64,000 bases of DNA from Clostridia bacterium (GCA_017394805.1 JAFPXC010000026.1:1-64000); one strand, 5' to 3'. Counted from the first letter of the stretch, positions 15,822 to 25,189 are shown. Notes: a model not told the origin generated them from the sequence alone. A program made the numbers and translations.

Positions 15822-17588
15822 CTAATTGCAATCTATCAAGCCGTCCATATCGCCCGCCTCGTGCAGGGTGAAGTAGATACCTTTCTTCTCCATCAATTCC
15901 CCGTGCGTACCCGTTTCCCGCACCACGCCCTTGTCTATCACGACGATGCAGTCGGCGTTTTGCACGGTGGACAGCCTATGCGCCACCACGATGGCGGTGC
16001 GCCCTTTGGTCAATTCGTCCAGCGAGGCCTGTATCAACTTCTCGGTGGCGTTATCGAGGGCGGACGTCGCTTCGTCCAGCACGAGGATCGCGGGGTTTTT
16101 GAGGAACGCCCGCGCGATGGCGACGCGCTGTTTTTGCCCGCCCGACAGTTTGATACCGCGCTCGCCCACTTGGGTATCGTACCCGTCGGGCATACTCATT
16201 ATAAAGTCGTGTATATGCGCTTTCTTGGCGGCTTCCACCAGGTCTTCCTCGGTGCAATCCGTCTTGCCGTACGCGATATTTTGTCGAAAACTCCCCGCGA
16301 AGAGAAACACGTCCTGTTGCACGATACCGATGCCCTCGCGCAAGGATTTGTTGGTGATATCGTTGATGCTCACGCCGTCTATTTTGATATCCCCCTCCGT
16401 CACCTCGTAGAACTTGGGCAAGAGGTGGCACAAGGTGGTTTTACCCCCGCCCGACGCGCCCACCAAGGCGTAGGTCTTGCCCTTGGGTATATGCAGATTG
16501 ACGTCATTCAACACGTAATTATCCGTGCCTTCGTAGGCAAAACTCAGGTGTTCTATGGCGATATCGCCCTCGATATTCCTATCCGCGGCGCCCTCCGCGT
16601 CTTCTTCCGCAGGCACTCGCATCAATTCGTCGAATCGGCGGAAGCCCGTCGCGCCGTCCTCCAACTGTTCCACGAAGGCCACCAGCGTATTGATGGGCGC
16701 CACGAAGAGGTTGATAGACAGCATAAAGGCCACGAGGTCGGCGTACGCGAAGTGATCGCTGTCGTACACCAAAAACATAGTCCCCGCGATGAGAATGACC
16801 ACGTTATAAAACCCCGTCATAAACCCCATCGAGGTATGGAAAGCCGCCATCGCGCGGTAGGCGGTTGTCCGCGCCGCGACGAATTCGCGGTTGCTCACCT
16901 CGAAGCGTTCTTCCTCGTAGGCGGCGTTATCGTAGGCCTTGGTCGTGCGTATGCCCGACAGGCTGCTCTCTATTTTCGCGTTGATATCCCCCACTTTTTG
17001 CTTGCTCAACGCAAAGGCGTCCCGTTGTTTCTTCCGCGTGTACACGGTCAGCACGATCATCACGGGCAGGGACGCTATCACGATGAGGGCCAACTTCCAG
17101 TTGATGGTCACGAGGTACACAAAGGAACTCACGGTCATAAAGGTCGTGATGAAGAGATTTTCGGGCCCGTGGTGCGCCAACTCGCTCACGTTGAAGAGGT
17201 CGTTGGTCATTCTCGACATCAACTGTCCCGTCTCGGCGTTGTCGAAGTAGGCGTAGGGCAGGGCTTCGAGGTGGCGGAAGAGGTCGCGGCGCATATCCGC
17301 CTGCATTTTCACGCCCATACGGTGTCCGCAATAACTCACGTAGTAGTCCATCGCCGCCCGCACCAAATATATCCCGAATAATATCGCGCACGCGACGATA
17401 ATGCTCACGGTAGCCTCTTTCCCTTGCGGAATGTAGGTATTTAGAATGCGGCGGGTGAGGATGGGGTAGGCCAGCCCGCACACCGAAAAGATAAAAGCCG
17501 CCAACATATCGCATACAAAGGTACCCTTGTACGGCTTGTAGTAGGCGACGAATCGCTTCAGTATGGACGTGTCGGCTTTCTTTTTCAT
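15822..17588 (-). CDS. ABC exporter, fused permease and ATP-binding subunit
   Basis: A 588-residue half-transporter. Six membrane helices lie within about residues 15-310. The nucleotide-binding domain has Walker A GASGGGKTT, a Q-loop (VQQDVFLFAGS), the signature LSGGQKQRVAIARA, Walker B AILVLDEATSALD with the catalytic Glu, and the H-loop AHRLSTV. All catalytic residues are intact, so it probably acts as a homodimeric lipid, peptide or drug exporter. I place the start at the ATG 6 nt after a TACAAT -10 box (leaderless). An upstream in-frame ATG at 17606 preceded by GAGAGGG is the alternative. Confidence 0.88.
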   Translation of the reverse strand: MKKKADTSILKRFVAYYKPYKGTFVCDMLAAFIFSVCGLAYPILTRRILNTYIPQGKEATVSIIVACAILFGIYLVRAAMDYYVSYCGHRMGVKMQADMRRDLFRHLEALPYAYFDNAETGQLMSRMTNDLFNVSELAHHGPENLFITTFMTVSSFVYLVTINWKLALIVIASLPVMIVLTVYTRKKQRDAFALSKQKVGDINAKIESSLSGIRTTKAYDNAAYEEERFEVSNREFVAARTTAYRAMAAFHTSMGFMTGFYNVVILIAGTMFLVYDSDHFAYADLVAFMLSINLFVAPINTLVAFVEQLEDGATGFRRFDELMRVPAEEDAEGAADRNIEGDIAIEHLSFAYEGTDNYVLNDVNLHIPKGKTYALVGASGGGKTTLCHLLPKFYEVTEGDIKIDGVSINDITNKSLREGIGIVQQDVFLFAGSFRQNIAYGKTDCTEEDLVEAAKKAHIHDFIMSMPDGYDTQVGERGIKLSGGQKQRVAIARAFLKNPAILVLDEATSALDNATEKLIQASLDELTKGRTAIVVAHRLSTVQNADCIVVIDKGVVRETGTHGELMEKKGIYFTLHEAGDMDGLIDCN

Positions 17589-17594
17589 AGGAAT

Positions 17595-17623
17595 ATTGTA
17601 CACCATATCCCTCTCTTTTGCAA
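17595..17623 (-). promoter_or_regulatory. Promoter predicted to give a leaderless ABC exporter mRNA
   Basis: Minus-strand TTGCAA (17623-17618), 17 nt, TACAAT (17600-17595), then six bases and ATG. It is divergent from the Na/Pi cotransporter promoter, which has the same geometry. Confidence 0.6.
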
Positions 17624-17676
17624 CCGAATTAGCCGCCTCGCGCGCCTTTCCTTTTTTGCCGAAACTGTGTATTCGG

Positions 17677-17705
17677 TTGACACCGCATTTTTCCTTTGGT
17701 ACAAT
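17677..17705 (+). promoter_or_regulatory. Promoter predicted to give a leaderless Na/Pi cotransporter mRNA
   Basis: TTGACA (17677-17682), 17 nt, TACAAT (17700-17705), then ACGGAT and ATG at 17712. There is no Shine-Dalgarno site. Confidence 0.7.
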
Positions 17706-17711
17706 ACGGAT

Positions 17712-19358
17712 ATGAGCATCTTCAAAAGTATCTGTCTGTTGTTATGCGGCGTAGGCGTTTTCCTCGCCGGTATGAAGTTGATGGGCGATGGTTTGGGCAA
17801 GGGCAGCAACCGCGGTTTACGCGCGCTCTTCGACCGCATTTCCGACAACCCCTTCGCTTCCTACGGCTTGGGCGCGGGTGCCACGGCCATCGTGCAGTCC
17901 TCGGCGGCCACCACCGTCATGAGCATGGGTTTGGTCAACGCGGGCATCATGACCTTGGCGCAGGCGGGCGCGTTCGTGTTGGGTGCGAGGTTGGGCACCA
18001 CCATCACGGGTATTTTGGTATCTCTGTCTTCCATCAGCATCATTCCCGTCTTTATGGCGTTGGCGTTCGTGGGTATGTGTTTGATGCTTTTCGTCAAGAA
18101 CGACCGCGCGGCGGCCATCGGCTACATTCTCACGGGCTTGGGCGTGCTCTTCGCGGGTATGGAGATCATGAAGGGCGCCATCTCCGACCAAGAGGACATT
18201 TCGGGCTTCTTCGTGCGGTTATTCAACGCCATCGACTTCCCCTTGCTTCTCGTCTTGGTGGGCGCGGCGTTCACGGCGTTGTTGCAGTCTTCTTCGGCCA
18301 CCTCCGGTATCCTCATCACCCTCATTTCCTCGGGAACGTTGCAGGTTTCTCAGGCTCTGTTCATTCTCATCGGCGCCACGGTCGGCACGTGCGTCACCGC
18401 CCTCATAGCGGGCGTGGGCGCGGGCGTCAACGCCAAGCGCGTGGCCGTGTTTAATCTCGTCACCGCCGTCTTCGGCGCCATCGTCGTAGGCGGTTTGGTC
18501 TGGATTTTCCGTTCCCCCGTCGTGGACGGGTTGTCCCGTCTCATTAGCTCGCCCGAGTGGCAGCTTTCGGTGTTCGGCGTGCTCTACAGCCTCGTCAGTT
18601 CGGCACTTATGCTCCCCCTCATCAAGCCCATCGGCAAGTTGGTCACCCTCGTGGTCCGCGAGCGCAAGCCGCAGGAGACGGATATCCGTTGCTACTTCAT
18701 CGACGACCGCTTGCTCACCACCCCTGCCGTGGCCGTTTTGCAGGCGCAGAAAGAGGTCGCCAAGTTGGCCGAGCTCGCGCGCGACAATTTGCGGCGCGGC
18801 GTAGATTGCGTATTACAGCGCAGTTGCAAAGAGGAGAAGACCATCAACCACGAGGAGACCAGGGTGGACTATATCACCAAGCGTATCAGCGAGTATCTGG
18901 TCGCCTTGGCGGCGGGGCGCTTGTCCTACGAGGACGAACTCTTGGTCGGTAGTATGCACCACGTCATCGACGACTTGGAGCGCATCGGCGACCACGCCGT
19001 GGACTTCATGAAGATGGAGCGCAAGATGCAGAGCCTCAATATCAACTTTTCCGAGTCCGCCATCGTGGAACTCAACGGCATGGTCGAGCACTTGTTCGAG
19101 ATGTACGAGGTGGCTCTGCAGGCCTTTGTCACCCGCGACGACAGCCTTCTGCCGCAGGTCACCCGCTACGAGGGCATTTTGGATTTCGAGAAGAAGAATC
19201 TCGCGTCCAATCACCTCGACCGTTTGGTCAACGGCCAATGCAACATCGAGACGGGCACCTTCTTCTACACCGCCATTTCTTCCATCGAGCGCGTAGGCGA
19301 CCACCTCGAAAACCTCGCCTATTCCATTCGCTCCATCACCGGCTCCACCAAAGACTGA
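17712..19358 (+). CDS. Na/Pi cotransporter family protein with PhoU-like domain
   Basis: A 548-residue protein. The N-terminal half (about 1-320) is a hydrophobic Na/Pi cotransporter domain with two inverted GATAIVQSSAATTVM and ALLQSSSATSGILIT repeats, the QSS motifs that are diagnostic of the family. The C-terminal third (about 350-548) is PhoU-like and helical (HHVIDDLERIGDHAVDF and SSIERVGDHLENLAYSI). It should import phosphate with sodium, with the PhoU domain giving regulation. The start is the ATG 6 nt after the -10 box; earlier in-frame codons lie upstream of the predicted transcription start. Confidence 0.93.
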   Translation: MSIFKSICLLLCGVGVFLAGMKLMGDGLGKGSNRGLRALFDRISDNPFASYGLGAGATAIVQSSAATTVMSMGLVNAGIMTLAQAGAFVLGARLGTTITGILVSLSSISIIPVFMALAFVGMCLMLFVKNDRAAAIGYILTGLGVLFAGMEIMKGAISDQEDISGFFVRLFNAIDFPLLLVLVGAAFTALLQSSSATSGILITLISSGTLQVSQALFILIGATVGTCVTALIAGVGAGVNAKRVAVFNLVTAVFGAIVVGGLVWIFRSPVVDGLSRLISSPEWQLSVFGVLYSLVSSALMLPLIKPIGKLVTLVVRERKPQETDIRCYFIDDRLLTTPAVAVLQAQKEVAKLAELARDNLRRGVDCVLQRSCKEEKTINHEETRVDYITKRISEYLVALAAGRLSYEDELLVGSMHHVIDDLERIGDHAVDFMKMERKMQSLNINFSESAIVELNGMVEHLFEMYEVALQAFVTRDDSLLPQVTRYEGILDFEKKNLASNHLDRLVNGQCNIETGTFFYTAISSIERVGDHLENLAYSIRSITGSTKD

Positions 19359-19400
19359 TTTTACGTTTGCGGCGGTCAAGTCGGTGAGTTTTGCCTTTGT

Positions 19401-19817
19401 GCTTTGCGCAATTCACGCACGCACAGCGTGCAATTCACTCCTATCTATCTTTCCGCAACTCGTGCATAGCACGAACTTCACTCAAGGCTATGCCTTGAAC
19501 TTCACTGCGGATGCAACTTCACTTTCGCGCAAGCGAAAACTTCACCGCTATGCGCCGTAGGCTCCCCTAAGCAGAGCCACTTCTCTCATTTCTTCCGTCG
19601 ACACCCATCTATCTCTACCACAACGCAACGAAGTTGCAATTCACGATACCCGAATGGGTATCAATTCACGCGCTTTGCGCAATTCACGCACGCACAGCGT
19701 GCAATTCACTCCTATCTATCTTTCCACAACTCGTGCATAGCACGAACTTCACTCAAGGCTATGCCTTGAACTTCACTGCGGATGCAACTTCACTTTCGCG
19801 TAAGCGAAAACTTCACC
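19401..19817. repeat. 146-bp direct duplication of hairpin modules before the germination operon
   Basis: Positions 19401-19546 and 19672-19817 are nearly identical, 271 bp apart. Each copy is a string of hairpins (GCACG-CACAG-CGTGC, CGTGCATAGCACG, TCAAGG-CTATG-CCTTGA, TTTCGC-GCAA-GCGAAA) separated by AATTCAC or ACTTCAC. This fills the 19359-19868 gap together with the sigma-G-like promoter. No coding region is seen. Confidence 0.85.
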
Positions 19818-19834
19818 ATTCCGCGCCGTCGGGC

Positions 19835-19863
19835 GCATAGCGTCCCCTTTTCTCTCCATACTA
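19835..19863 (+). promoter_or_regulatory. Sigma-G-like promoter of the germination receptor operon
   Basis: GCATA (19835-19839), 17 nt, CATACTA (19857-19863), with the ATG 5 nt further on. This matches the forespore sigma-G consensus of Bacillus (GHATR, 17-18 nt, CATNNTA) and suits a gerA operon. It predicts a leaderless message. Confidence 0.72.
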
Positions 19864-19868
19864 TCCGT

Positions 19869-21296
19869 ATGACTACGGAAGAGGTCAAAACCCAACTCAA
19901 ATACGATTTCGGCGACAGCCTGGATCTCGTTCTTTTAGAGGACGTAGTCTTGGGGCACCCCGCCGTCTACGCCTATTTGGCGGGACTCACCGACCGCAAC
20001 CTTTTGGAGCAGGGCTTATTGAAGCCTCTCGCCAAAGCCCCGACGGCCGAAATATCTCTCTCCGCCATAGGCGGTGCCGCCCATTCTTCGGCTTCGCCCA
20101 CTTCGTTGGACGATATCACGTCCGCCGAACAGCGCATCGCCGAGGGCGAGGTGGTCTTATGGACGGGGGACGCCTTCTTTTCCTTCCTCTTGCCCCTTTT
20201 CGACAAGCGGTCGCCCGCCGAGCCGCCCACTTCGGCGGTCATCAAAGGCCCCCGCGAGGGCTTCGGCGAGGATATCGGGCAGAATATTTCCCTTCTTCGC
20301 CGCCGCGTCAAGGATAAGTCCTTGGTGGTGCGCAAGTTGACGGTGGGGCGGCTTACCCACACGGCGGTCGCCGTGTGTTTTCTTTCCACGGTGGCGGTTC
20401 CCGCGTTGGTGGACGAGGTGGTGCGCCGCATAGAGGCCATCGACATCGACGGCGTGGTGGATTCCGCTTACGTCGCCGAACTCATTTCCGACCACCACCA
20501 CAGCATTTTCACACAGTATTCCTCGGCCGAGAAGCCCGACATCGTCACGGCCAAAATGTTAGAGGGCAGGGTGGCCGTCGTGGTGGACGGCTCGCCCATG
20601 GTCGTCACCTTGCCGTCCTTGCTCATCGAGGGGTTTCAGGACAGCGAGGACTACTATCGCGGCAACAAACGCACCTCGTTTCTGCGCGTCGTGCGCCTAT
20701 TGGGCGTTATGCTCGCCGTGCTCTTGCCCGCCTTGTACGTCGCCGTTTTGGAGTATCACTATCAGGTGTTGCCCCTCAAATTTTTGGGGACGGTGCTCAA
20801 CGCGGTCAGCGGCGTGCCCTTCCCTCCCACCATCGAGATGTTCGTGGTGCTTCTTTTGTTCGAGATACTCAACGAGGCCAGCGTGCGTATGCCCAAGTAC
20901 GTGGGTATGGCGTTGTCCATCGTGGGTGCCATCGTCTTGGGCGAAACGGCGGTCAACGCGGGGCTTCTTTCCTCGCCCGCCGTATTGGTCATGGCGCTGT
21001 CCGCCATCGGCTTGTACACCACGCCCGAGCATATCGGCTCGCTGTCCCTTCTGCGCTTCGTCTATTTGGTCACGGCGGGTTTGTTCGGTTTTATCGGACT
21101 TATGGTGTCTACCTTGGTTACGGTTTGCTATCTCGTATCCCTTCGGGGCTTCGGCGCGGACTTTGTTTCGCCCATCGCGCCTTTCCGTCGTCGGGACGTC
21201 AAGGACAGCCTTTTCAAAGCGCCTTTGGACCGTATGACCACCCGTCCCGACAGCATTCCCACCATCAATCGCCGCCGTATGCGCAAGGGAGAATAA
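19869..21296 (+). CDS. Spore germination protein, GerA family
   Basis: A 475-residue A-subunit of a germinant receptor. The hydrophilic N-terminal part (about 1-270) matches GerA-type proteins: SLDLVLLED, DGSPMVVTLPSLLIEGFQDSEDYY and NKRTSFLRVVRLLG. Membrane helices follow from about 275, with LPFPPTIEMF-like (GVPFPPTIEMFVVLLLFEILNEASVRMP) being the strongest signature. It acts in the spore inner membrane with the B and C subunits encoded next to trigger germination. The start is the ATG just after the sigma-G-like -10. Only one receptor operon is visible in the window. Confidence 0.92.
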   Translation: MTTEEVKTQLKYDFGDSLDLVLLEDVVLGHPAVYAYLAGLTDRNLLEQGLLKPLAKAPTAEISLSAIGGAAHSSASPTSLDDITSAEQRIAEGEVVLWTGDAFFSFLLPLFDKRSPAEPPTSAVIKGPREGFGEDIGQNISLLRRRVKDKSLVVRKLTVGRLTHTAVAVCFLSTVAVPALVDEVVRRIEAIDIDGVVDSAYVAELISDHHHSIFTQYSSAEKPDIVTAKMLEGRVAVVVDGSPMVVTLPSLLIEGFQDSEDYYRGNKRTSFLRVVRLLGVMLAVLLPALYVAVLEYHYQVLPLKFLGTVLNAVSGVPFPPTIEMFVVLLLFEILNEASVRMPKYVGMALSIVGAIVLGETAVNAGLLSSPAVLVMALSAIGLYTTPEHIGSLSLLRFVYLVTAGLFGFIGLMVSTLVTVCYLVSLRGFGADFVSPIAPFRRRDVKDSLFKAPLDRMTTRPDSIPTINRRRMRKGE

Positions 21297-21297
21297 T

Positions 21298-22473
21298 ATG
21301 ATGCTGGATAGACAATACAATCGTTTGGGTGGAGTAGAGGTCGGCGTTTTACTCATCATACTCTTGGCGGCCTTCCGCGTGTGTATGATGCCCGCCATGC
21401 TCGCCGACGTTTCGGGGGAGAGCGGCTTCTACGTTCTTCTTGCGGGGCTTTCGGTCGATCTCGTCGTCACGGGTGCGTCTTTGGCCGTCGCGGCACACGG
21501 GGGCGTTCGCCGTCTTTCCGTTCCTTCCGTCGTGCGGCGCGTGCTGTGCGCTTTGCTGTTCGCCTTTTTCCTCTTCAAAATCGCCTTGCGCACCTACGAG
21601 GTAGTGGATTATTGCACGGGCGAACTCTTCGACCATGCCACCCCCTTGTTGCTCACGGTGGTCTTGGTGCTCACCGCGGCCATTCTCGCCGCCAAGGGTT
21701 TTCGCGGGCTTGCCCGCACGTCTTTGACCTATCTCTTGTTGGTGGGGCTGTTGGCGCTATTGTCCGTGTTTTTCGTGTCCTTCAACGGCTACGGCTACAA
21801 TTTGTGGCCCTTGCTTCGGCCCCGCAAGGTGGGCGAGGGCATTCTTCGATCTATGCTGTGGCTGGGCGACGGCGCCGTCTTTCTCTTCGCCGACGTTCGG
21901 CACGACGGCGTCAAAAAGGGGTATACGTGGGGGGCTATTGCTTTCCTTTTCGTGTTGGTGACGGCCGTTTTGTTCTACCTCGGGTTCATCTCCACCTACG
22001 GCTCGGCGGGGCGCTACGTGCGCTACGCCTTCGTGCGGTTGCTCACGGGCGGCGATCCCGAGCAGTTGGGCGCGGTGGATTGGCCCGTCGTGCTTATTTG
22101 GCTCACCGCCGTCCCCGTGCATCTCGGCGCTCTGTTCTATGCGCTCGTCTTTGCTCTTCGCGAGGCCGTCACCCCCGCCAAAGAGGGAGTTTCCTTCGTC
22201 TACTACGCGCTGGGCGCGGTGCTTTCCGTCCTTGCCTATCTCCTTCTCTTCCGCGACAAGGACGTTTTCCCCGCGCTTGCCGAGGCGCGCTGGCTTTCCT
22301 TCGTTTTAGTGGGCGTATTGTCCATCGTGGTCGGCGCGGCCCTTTTTGCCGTCGTTCTCGGGCGCCGCGTTCCCCCCGACGAGGGCGAGGGGGACTCGTC
22401 TTCGCGGCGTAGCGACCGCGCCCCCGCCGTTTCCCCGTCGGCGCAGGCGACCGTTCCCCCCGAGGAGTGTTAA
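21298..22473 (+). CDS. Spore germination permease, GerB family
   Basis: A 391-residue integral membrane protein with about ten helices, in the B-subunit position of the ger operon. It is divergent from Bacillus GerAB but has the family layout and length, including the N-terminal amphipathic start and a middle FVSFNGYGYNLWPLL segment before the permease half. The C-terminal 30 residues are charged and Ser/Pro-rich. It starts 1 nt after the A-subunit stop; ATG ATG leaves two possible starts. Its role is germinant recognition within the receptor complex. Confidence 0.85.
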   Translation: MMLDRQYNRLGGVEVGVLLIILLAAFRVCMMPAMLADVSGESGFYVLLAGLSVDLVVTGASLAVAAHGGVRRLSVPSVVRRVLCALLFAFFLFKIALRTYEVVDYCTGELFDHATPLLLTVVLVLTAAILAAKGFRGLARTSLTYLLLVGLLALLSVFFVSFNGYGYNLWPLLRPRKVGEGILRSMLWLGDGAVFLFADVRHDGVKKGYTWGAIAFLFVLVTAVLFYLGFISTYGSAGRYVRYAFVRLLTGGDPEQLGAVDWPVVLIWLTAVPVHLGALFYALVFALREAVTPAKEGVSFVYYALGAVLSVLAYLLLFRDKDVFPALAEARWLSFVLVGVLSIVVGAALFAVVLGRRVPPDEGEGDSSSRRSDRAPAVSPSAQATVPPEEC

Positions 22474-22476
22474 ACT

Positions 22477-23595
22477 ATGAAAAAAACTACTTCGGACGTT
22501 CGCAATCGTCGTCTTACGATACTTCGTTGGGGCACCGTGCTATTGTGCCTCGTCGTGGTGGCGGTGTGCGGCTTCACCACCGAGAGCCTTTCCCTTTCAC
22601 AGCGCGGCGTAGTCATCGGGTTGGGCATCGATTTGGCCGAAGAGGGCTACACGGTATCCGCCCAAATGTTGCAGGCGGGCGCGGGCAATTCTCCCGATTC
22701 CCCCGCCATGTACGAGGTGGTCGTGGGGCGGGGGGCCACCTTGCGCGAGGCCATGGCCGCCATCACCAAGAAGTCCAGCCTCTATCCGTCCTACGCCCAT
22801 TGCAAGGTGCTGTTCGTGGGCGAAGGGCTTTTGAACGCCGCCCTCGATCCCATCATGAAGGAGTTTATGCAGAGCAACGACCTCGGCAACGTGCAGGTGG
22901 TGGCGGTCAAGGGTACGGCTTACTCGGCGGTCACGGCAGAGGTGGCCATTTTGCCCACCACTTCCGCCTATATGGAGCGCGACAATTTGCTCATCACCAA
23001 GTTCGGCGGCAGGCGTTTGGTCAGCCTCAAGGACTATTGTCAGCGGATGGACGGCGTCAGCGGCAACAAGTTTTTGCCCTACGCCGTTCCCGTCGCGGGG
23101 GAGAAGCCCACGGGCGGCGACGAGGCCTCCACCGACAAGCAATCGCCCGTACTCTACGATGTGCTCAACACGGCGGCATTCGACGCGGACGGCAAGGTGC
23201 ATATCTACGGCAACGAGGTCACCGCCGCCGTGGGTTTGGTGGAGACCAAGGGCGGCCAATTCACCGCCCGCACCGAGGACGGCCGCTTCGTCACCGTGCA
23301 GATAGTCGGTGCCAAAAGGCGCAGGACGTACACCCCCGATACGGTACACGGCCGCTATTCCTACGAGGTCAAAGTGCTGGAGCAAAATCTTTCCGCGGAC
23401 GAGCCTTCCGCTTCCGAGGTCGAGGCGTTGGTCGCCCGCCGTATGGACGAGGCGATGGGGGCGGCCTTTGCCGAATGCGCGGCGGACGGCGTGGATATTT
23501 TCAGCGTGTCCGGCCATCTCTACAAACGCTACGGCGTCGTCCTTCCCCTCTCCCGTTGCCATTGGCGGCGCAAAGTCTCGGTCAAATGCAAATAA
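22477..23595 (+). CDS. Ger(x)C-family germination protein
   Basis: A 372-residue C-subunit. An N-terminal hydrophobic segment ends in VVVAVC, a weak lipobox that could carry the lipid anchor normal for GerC. Domain-1 motifs ISLSQRGVVIGLGIDLAEEG-like (QRGVVIGLGID), SSLYPSYAHCKVLFVGE and LGNVQVVAVKGTAY are typical. The C-terminal part has DIFSVSGHLYKRYG. It lies 3 nt after the B gene and completes the three-gene receptor operon. It is expected on the outer face of the spore inner membrane. Confidence 0.88.
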   Translation: MKKTTSDVRNRRLTILRWGTVLLCLVVVAVCGFTTESLSLSQRGVVIGLGIDLAEEGYTVSAQMLQAGAGNSPDSPAMYEVVVGRGATLREAMAAITKKSSLYPSYAHCKVLFVGEGLLNAALDPIMKEFMQSNDLGNVQVVAVKGTAYSAVTAEVAILPTTSAYMERDNLLITKFGGRRLVSLKDYCQRMDGVSGNKFLPYAVPVAGEKPTGGDEASTDKQSPVLYDVLNTAAFDADGKVHIYGNEVTAAVGLVETKGGQFTARTEDGRFVTVQIVGAKRRRTYTPDTVHGRYSYEVKVLEQNLSADEPSASEVEALVARRMDEAMGAAFAECAADGVDIFSVSGHLYKRYGVVLPLSRCHWRRKVSVKCK

Positions 23596-23934
23596 CCCGC
23601 CCGAGCCTTTAATTCGTGCGGGCGTAGCCTCGATTTACGCCCGCGCCGCGTACAATGCACGAAAAAACCAAATATTGCTTGATAAATCGTTCAAGTCACG
23701 ATTTACGCCCGCGCCGCGTACAATGCACTCGTCTATTCCTGTCACGACTTGCGCTATGTGTAAGTTTCATTCACGCCTTTTGCGTGCCCGATTCCCGACG
23801 AACGTCGGATTTCTCCCGCTCGCGGTTCGCGCGGATTTCTCCCGTGCGACCGCACGGATTTATCCTTGCCGCAGGCAAGATTTTTCTTTCTCTTTATAGG
23901 CACGGCACGTTCCGCCCGCGCCTACAAAGGCAAA
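23596..23934. repeat. Intergenic direct repeats and hairpin modules
   Basis: A 30-bp sequence starting CGATTTACGCCCGCGCCGCG occurs at 23631-23660 and 23699-23728. From about 23790 hairpins CCGACG-AA-CGTCGG, CGCTCGCGGTTCGCGCG and CCGTGCGACCGCACGG alternate with GATTTCTCC. No gene is apparent. Confidence 0.7.
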
Positions 23935-23938
23935 AAAG

Positions 23939-23975
23939 TTGACAATCCTCTTTCCGTGTGGTATCATATTGATAC
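23939..23975 (+). promoter_or_regulatory. Promoter with palindrome over the -10 box
   Basis: TTGACA (23939-23944), 17 nt, TATCAT (23962-23967). GTATCA-TAT-TGATAC (23961-23975) is a perfect inverted repeat overlapping the -10, a classical operator position. Confidence 0.68.
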
Positions 23976-23994
23976 TACACTTATAGAGGTTATT

Positions 23995-25086
23995 ATGGAC
24001 GACAATTCCAACAAACCGCGTTACAACAATCGCAATCGCAGACGGCATGGCCCGCGCCCCAATGCGGCCGACGCCTATACGCCCCCCTACGATGCGGAGA
24101 TATTGGCCAAACCCATCGACCAAATCGGGCTTTCCGACCAAACGCTCGCCGTTCTCACGGCGGGCAAGATCGCCACGGTAGGCGACGTCGTTCGCCGTCG
24201 CAGGGGCGATATGTTCCGCGTGCAGAGTTTCGGCAAGCGCCAGCTTGCGGACCTTTCGCGCTGCTTGTCCGCGTTGGGCGTGGACTTCCGCCCCGACGAC
24301 AAGCCCGCGCAGAGCGACGAGTCTTCTGCCAAACCCCAACCGAACGACGGTCGTCGGCAGGACGCCGAGCGCAAGTCTTCCCGTCAGGGCGAGCGCAGTC
24401 AAGGACGCGACGAAAGGCGTGACGAGCGCTCCGACCGCAAGGGCAACGACCGTACGGGCGACCGCAATCGCCCCCAAGGTCAAAACGCCGAGGGCAATCG
24501 CAATCGCTCTCAAAACCAAAACGCCGAGGGCAATCGCAATCGTCCCCAAAACCAAAACGCCGAGGGCGACCGCAACGGCCGCAAGGACAAAAATAAGAAC
24601 AAACGTCCCGACCAAAGACGGGATTATGACGACAATCTCACGTTGGACAAGGTGTTCCCCAAGCCCAAGATGGTGCGCCTTCCCCGCATCGAGCAGGAAA
24701 CGGACGTGTACGTCAAGTTTCAGCGCGGCGGCAAGTGGGGCTTCAAAACCAAGGACGGCATCGAGGTCATTCCCCCCATCTACGACGAAGTGTTCAATTT
24801 CAAAGAGGACTTCGCCTGCGTAGAACGCAAGCAACTGTTCGGCTATATCAATCGGCAGAACGAGTTGGTCATTCCCTATCGCTACGTCTGTGCTTCCAGT
24901 TTTTCCGAGGGGTACGCGTGCGTTTCGGATGAGGAGAAGTGCGGCTACATCAACAAAGCGGGCGAGGTGGTCATTCCCTTCCGCTACGAGGCGGGCACCG
25001 CCGTCACCAACGGCTTGGCGCACGTCAAGTTGGACGGCAAGTGGGGCACCCTCAACGTCGCCACCGACACCATCAGTTGGGCCTGA
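23995..25086 (+). CDS. RNA polymerase alpha-CTD-like domain fused to WG repeats
   Basis: A 363-residue protein of unusual build. Residues about 40-100 (IDQIGLSDQTLAVLTAGKIA, then TVGDVV, then SFGKRQLADLSRCLSALGVDF) closely match the C-terminal domain of RNA polymerase alpha, with its helix-hairpin-helix. A basic, low-complexity linker (about 105-215) contains near-perfect QNAEGNRNR repeats. The C-terminal part (about 235-360) has four WG-type repeats (KWGFKTKDGIEVIPPIYDEV, LFGYINRQNELVIPYRY and two more). It has no signal peptide. Known alpha-CTDs bind DNA or regulators, so a cytoplasmic nucleic-acid-associated role is inferred. AGAGG precedes the ATG. Confidence 0.8.
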   Translation: MDDNSNKPRYNNRNRRRHGPRPNAADAYTPPYDAEILAKPIDQIGLSDQTLAVLTAGKIATVGDVVRRRRGDMFRVQSFGKRQLADLSRCLSALGVDFRPDDKPAQSDESSAKPQPNDGRRQDAERKSSRQGERSQGRDERRDERSDRKGNDRTGDRNRPQGQNAEGNRNRSQNQNAEGNRNRPQNQNAEGDRNGRKDKNKNKRPDQRRDYDDNLTLDKVFPKPKMVRLPRIEQETDVYVKFQRGGKWGFKTKDGIEVIPPIYDEVFNFKEDFACVERKQLFGYINRQNELVIPYRYVCASSFSEGYACVSDEEKCGYINKAGEVVIPFRYEAGTAVTNGLAHVKLDGKWGTLNVATDTISWA

Positions 25087-25106
25087 TTCCCCCCATACGT
25101 CATACG

Positions 25107-25145
25107 AAAAACGCGGCCATCTCTTTTGGATTGCCGCGTTTTTTA
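25107..25145 (+). terminator. Rho-independent terminator after the alpha-CTD/WG gene
   Basis: AACGCGGC (25110-25117) and GCCGCGTT (25133-25140) form the stem, flanked by A and T runs, with TTTT following. Confidence 0.82.
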
Positions 25146-25189
25146 TCGGATAGTTTGATACTTTTCGTTTCCCTCCCGCCGATAGGCTG

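Noticed and set aside
19401..19817. CRISPR array
   Set aside because: Repeats are short palindromes of differing sequence with a constant spacer, the reverse of a CRISPR array. No cas genes are present.
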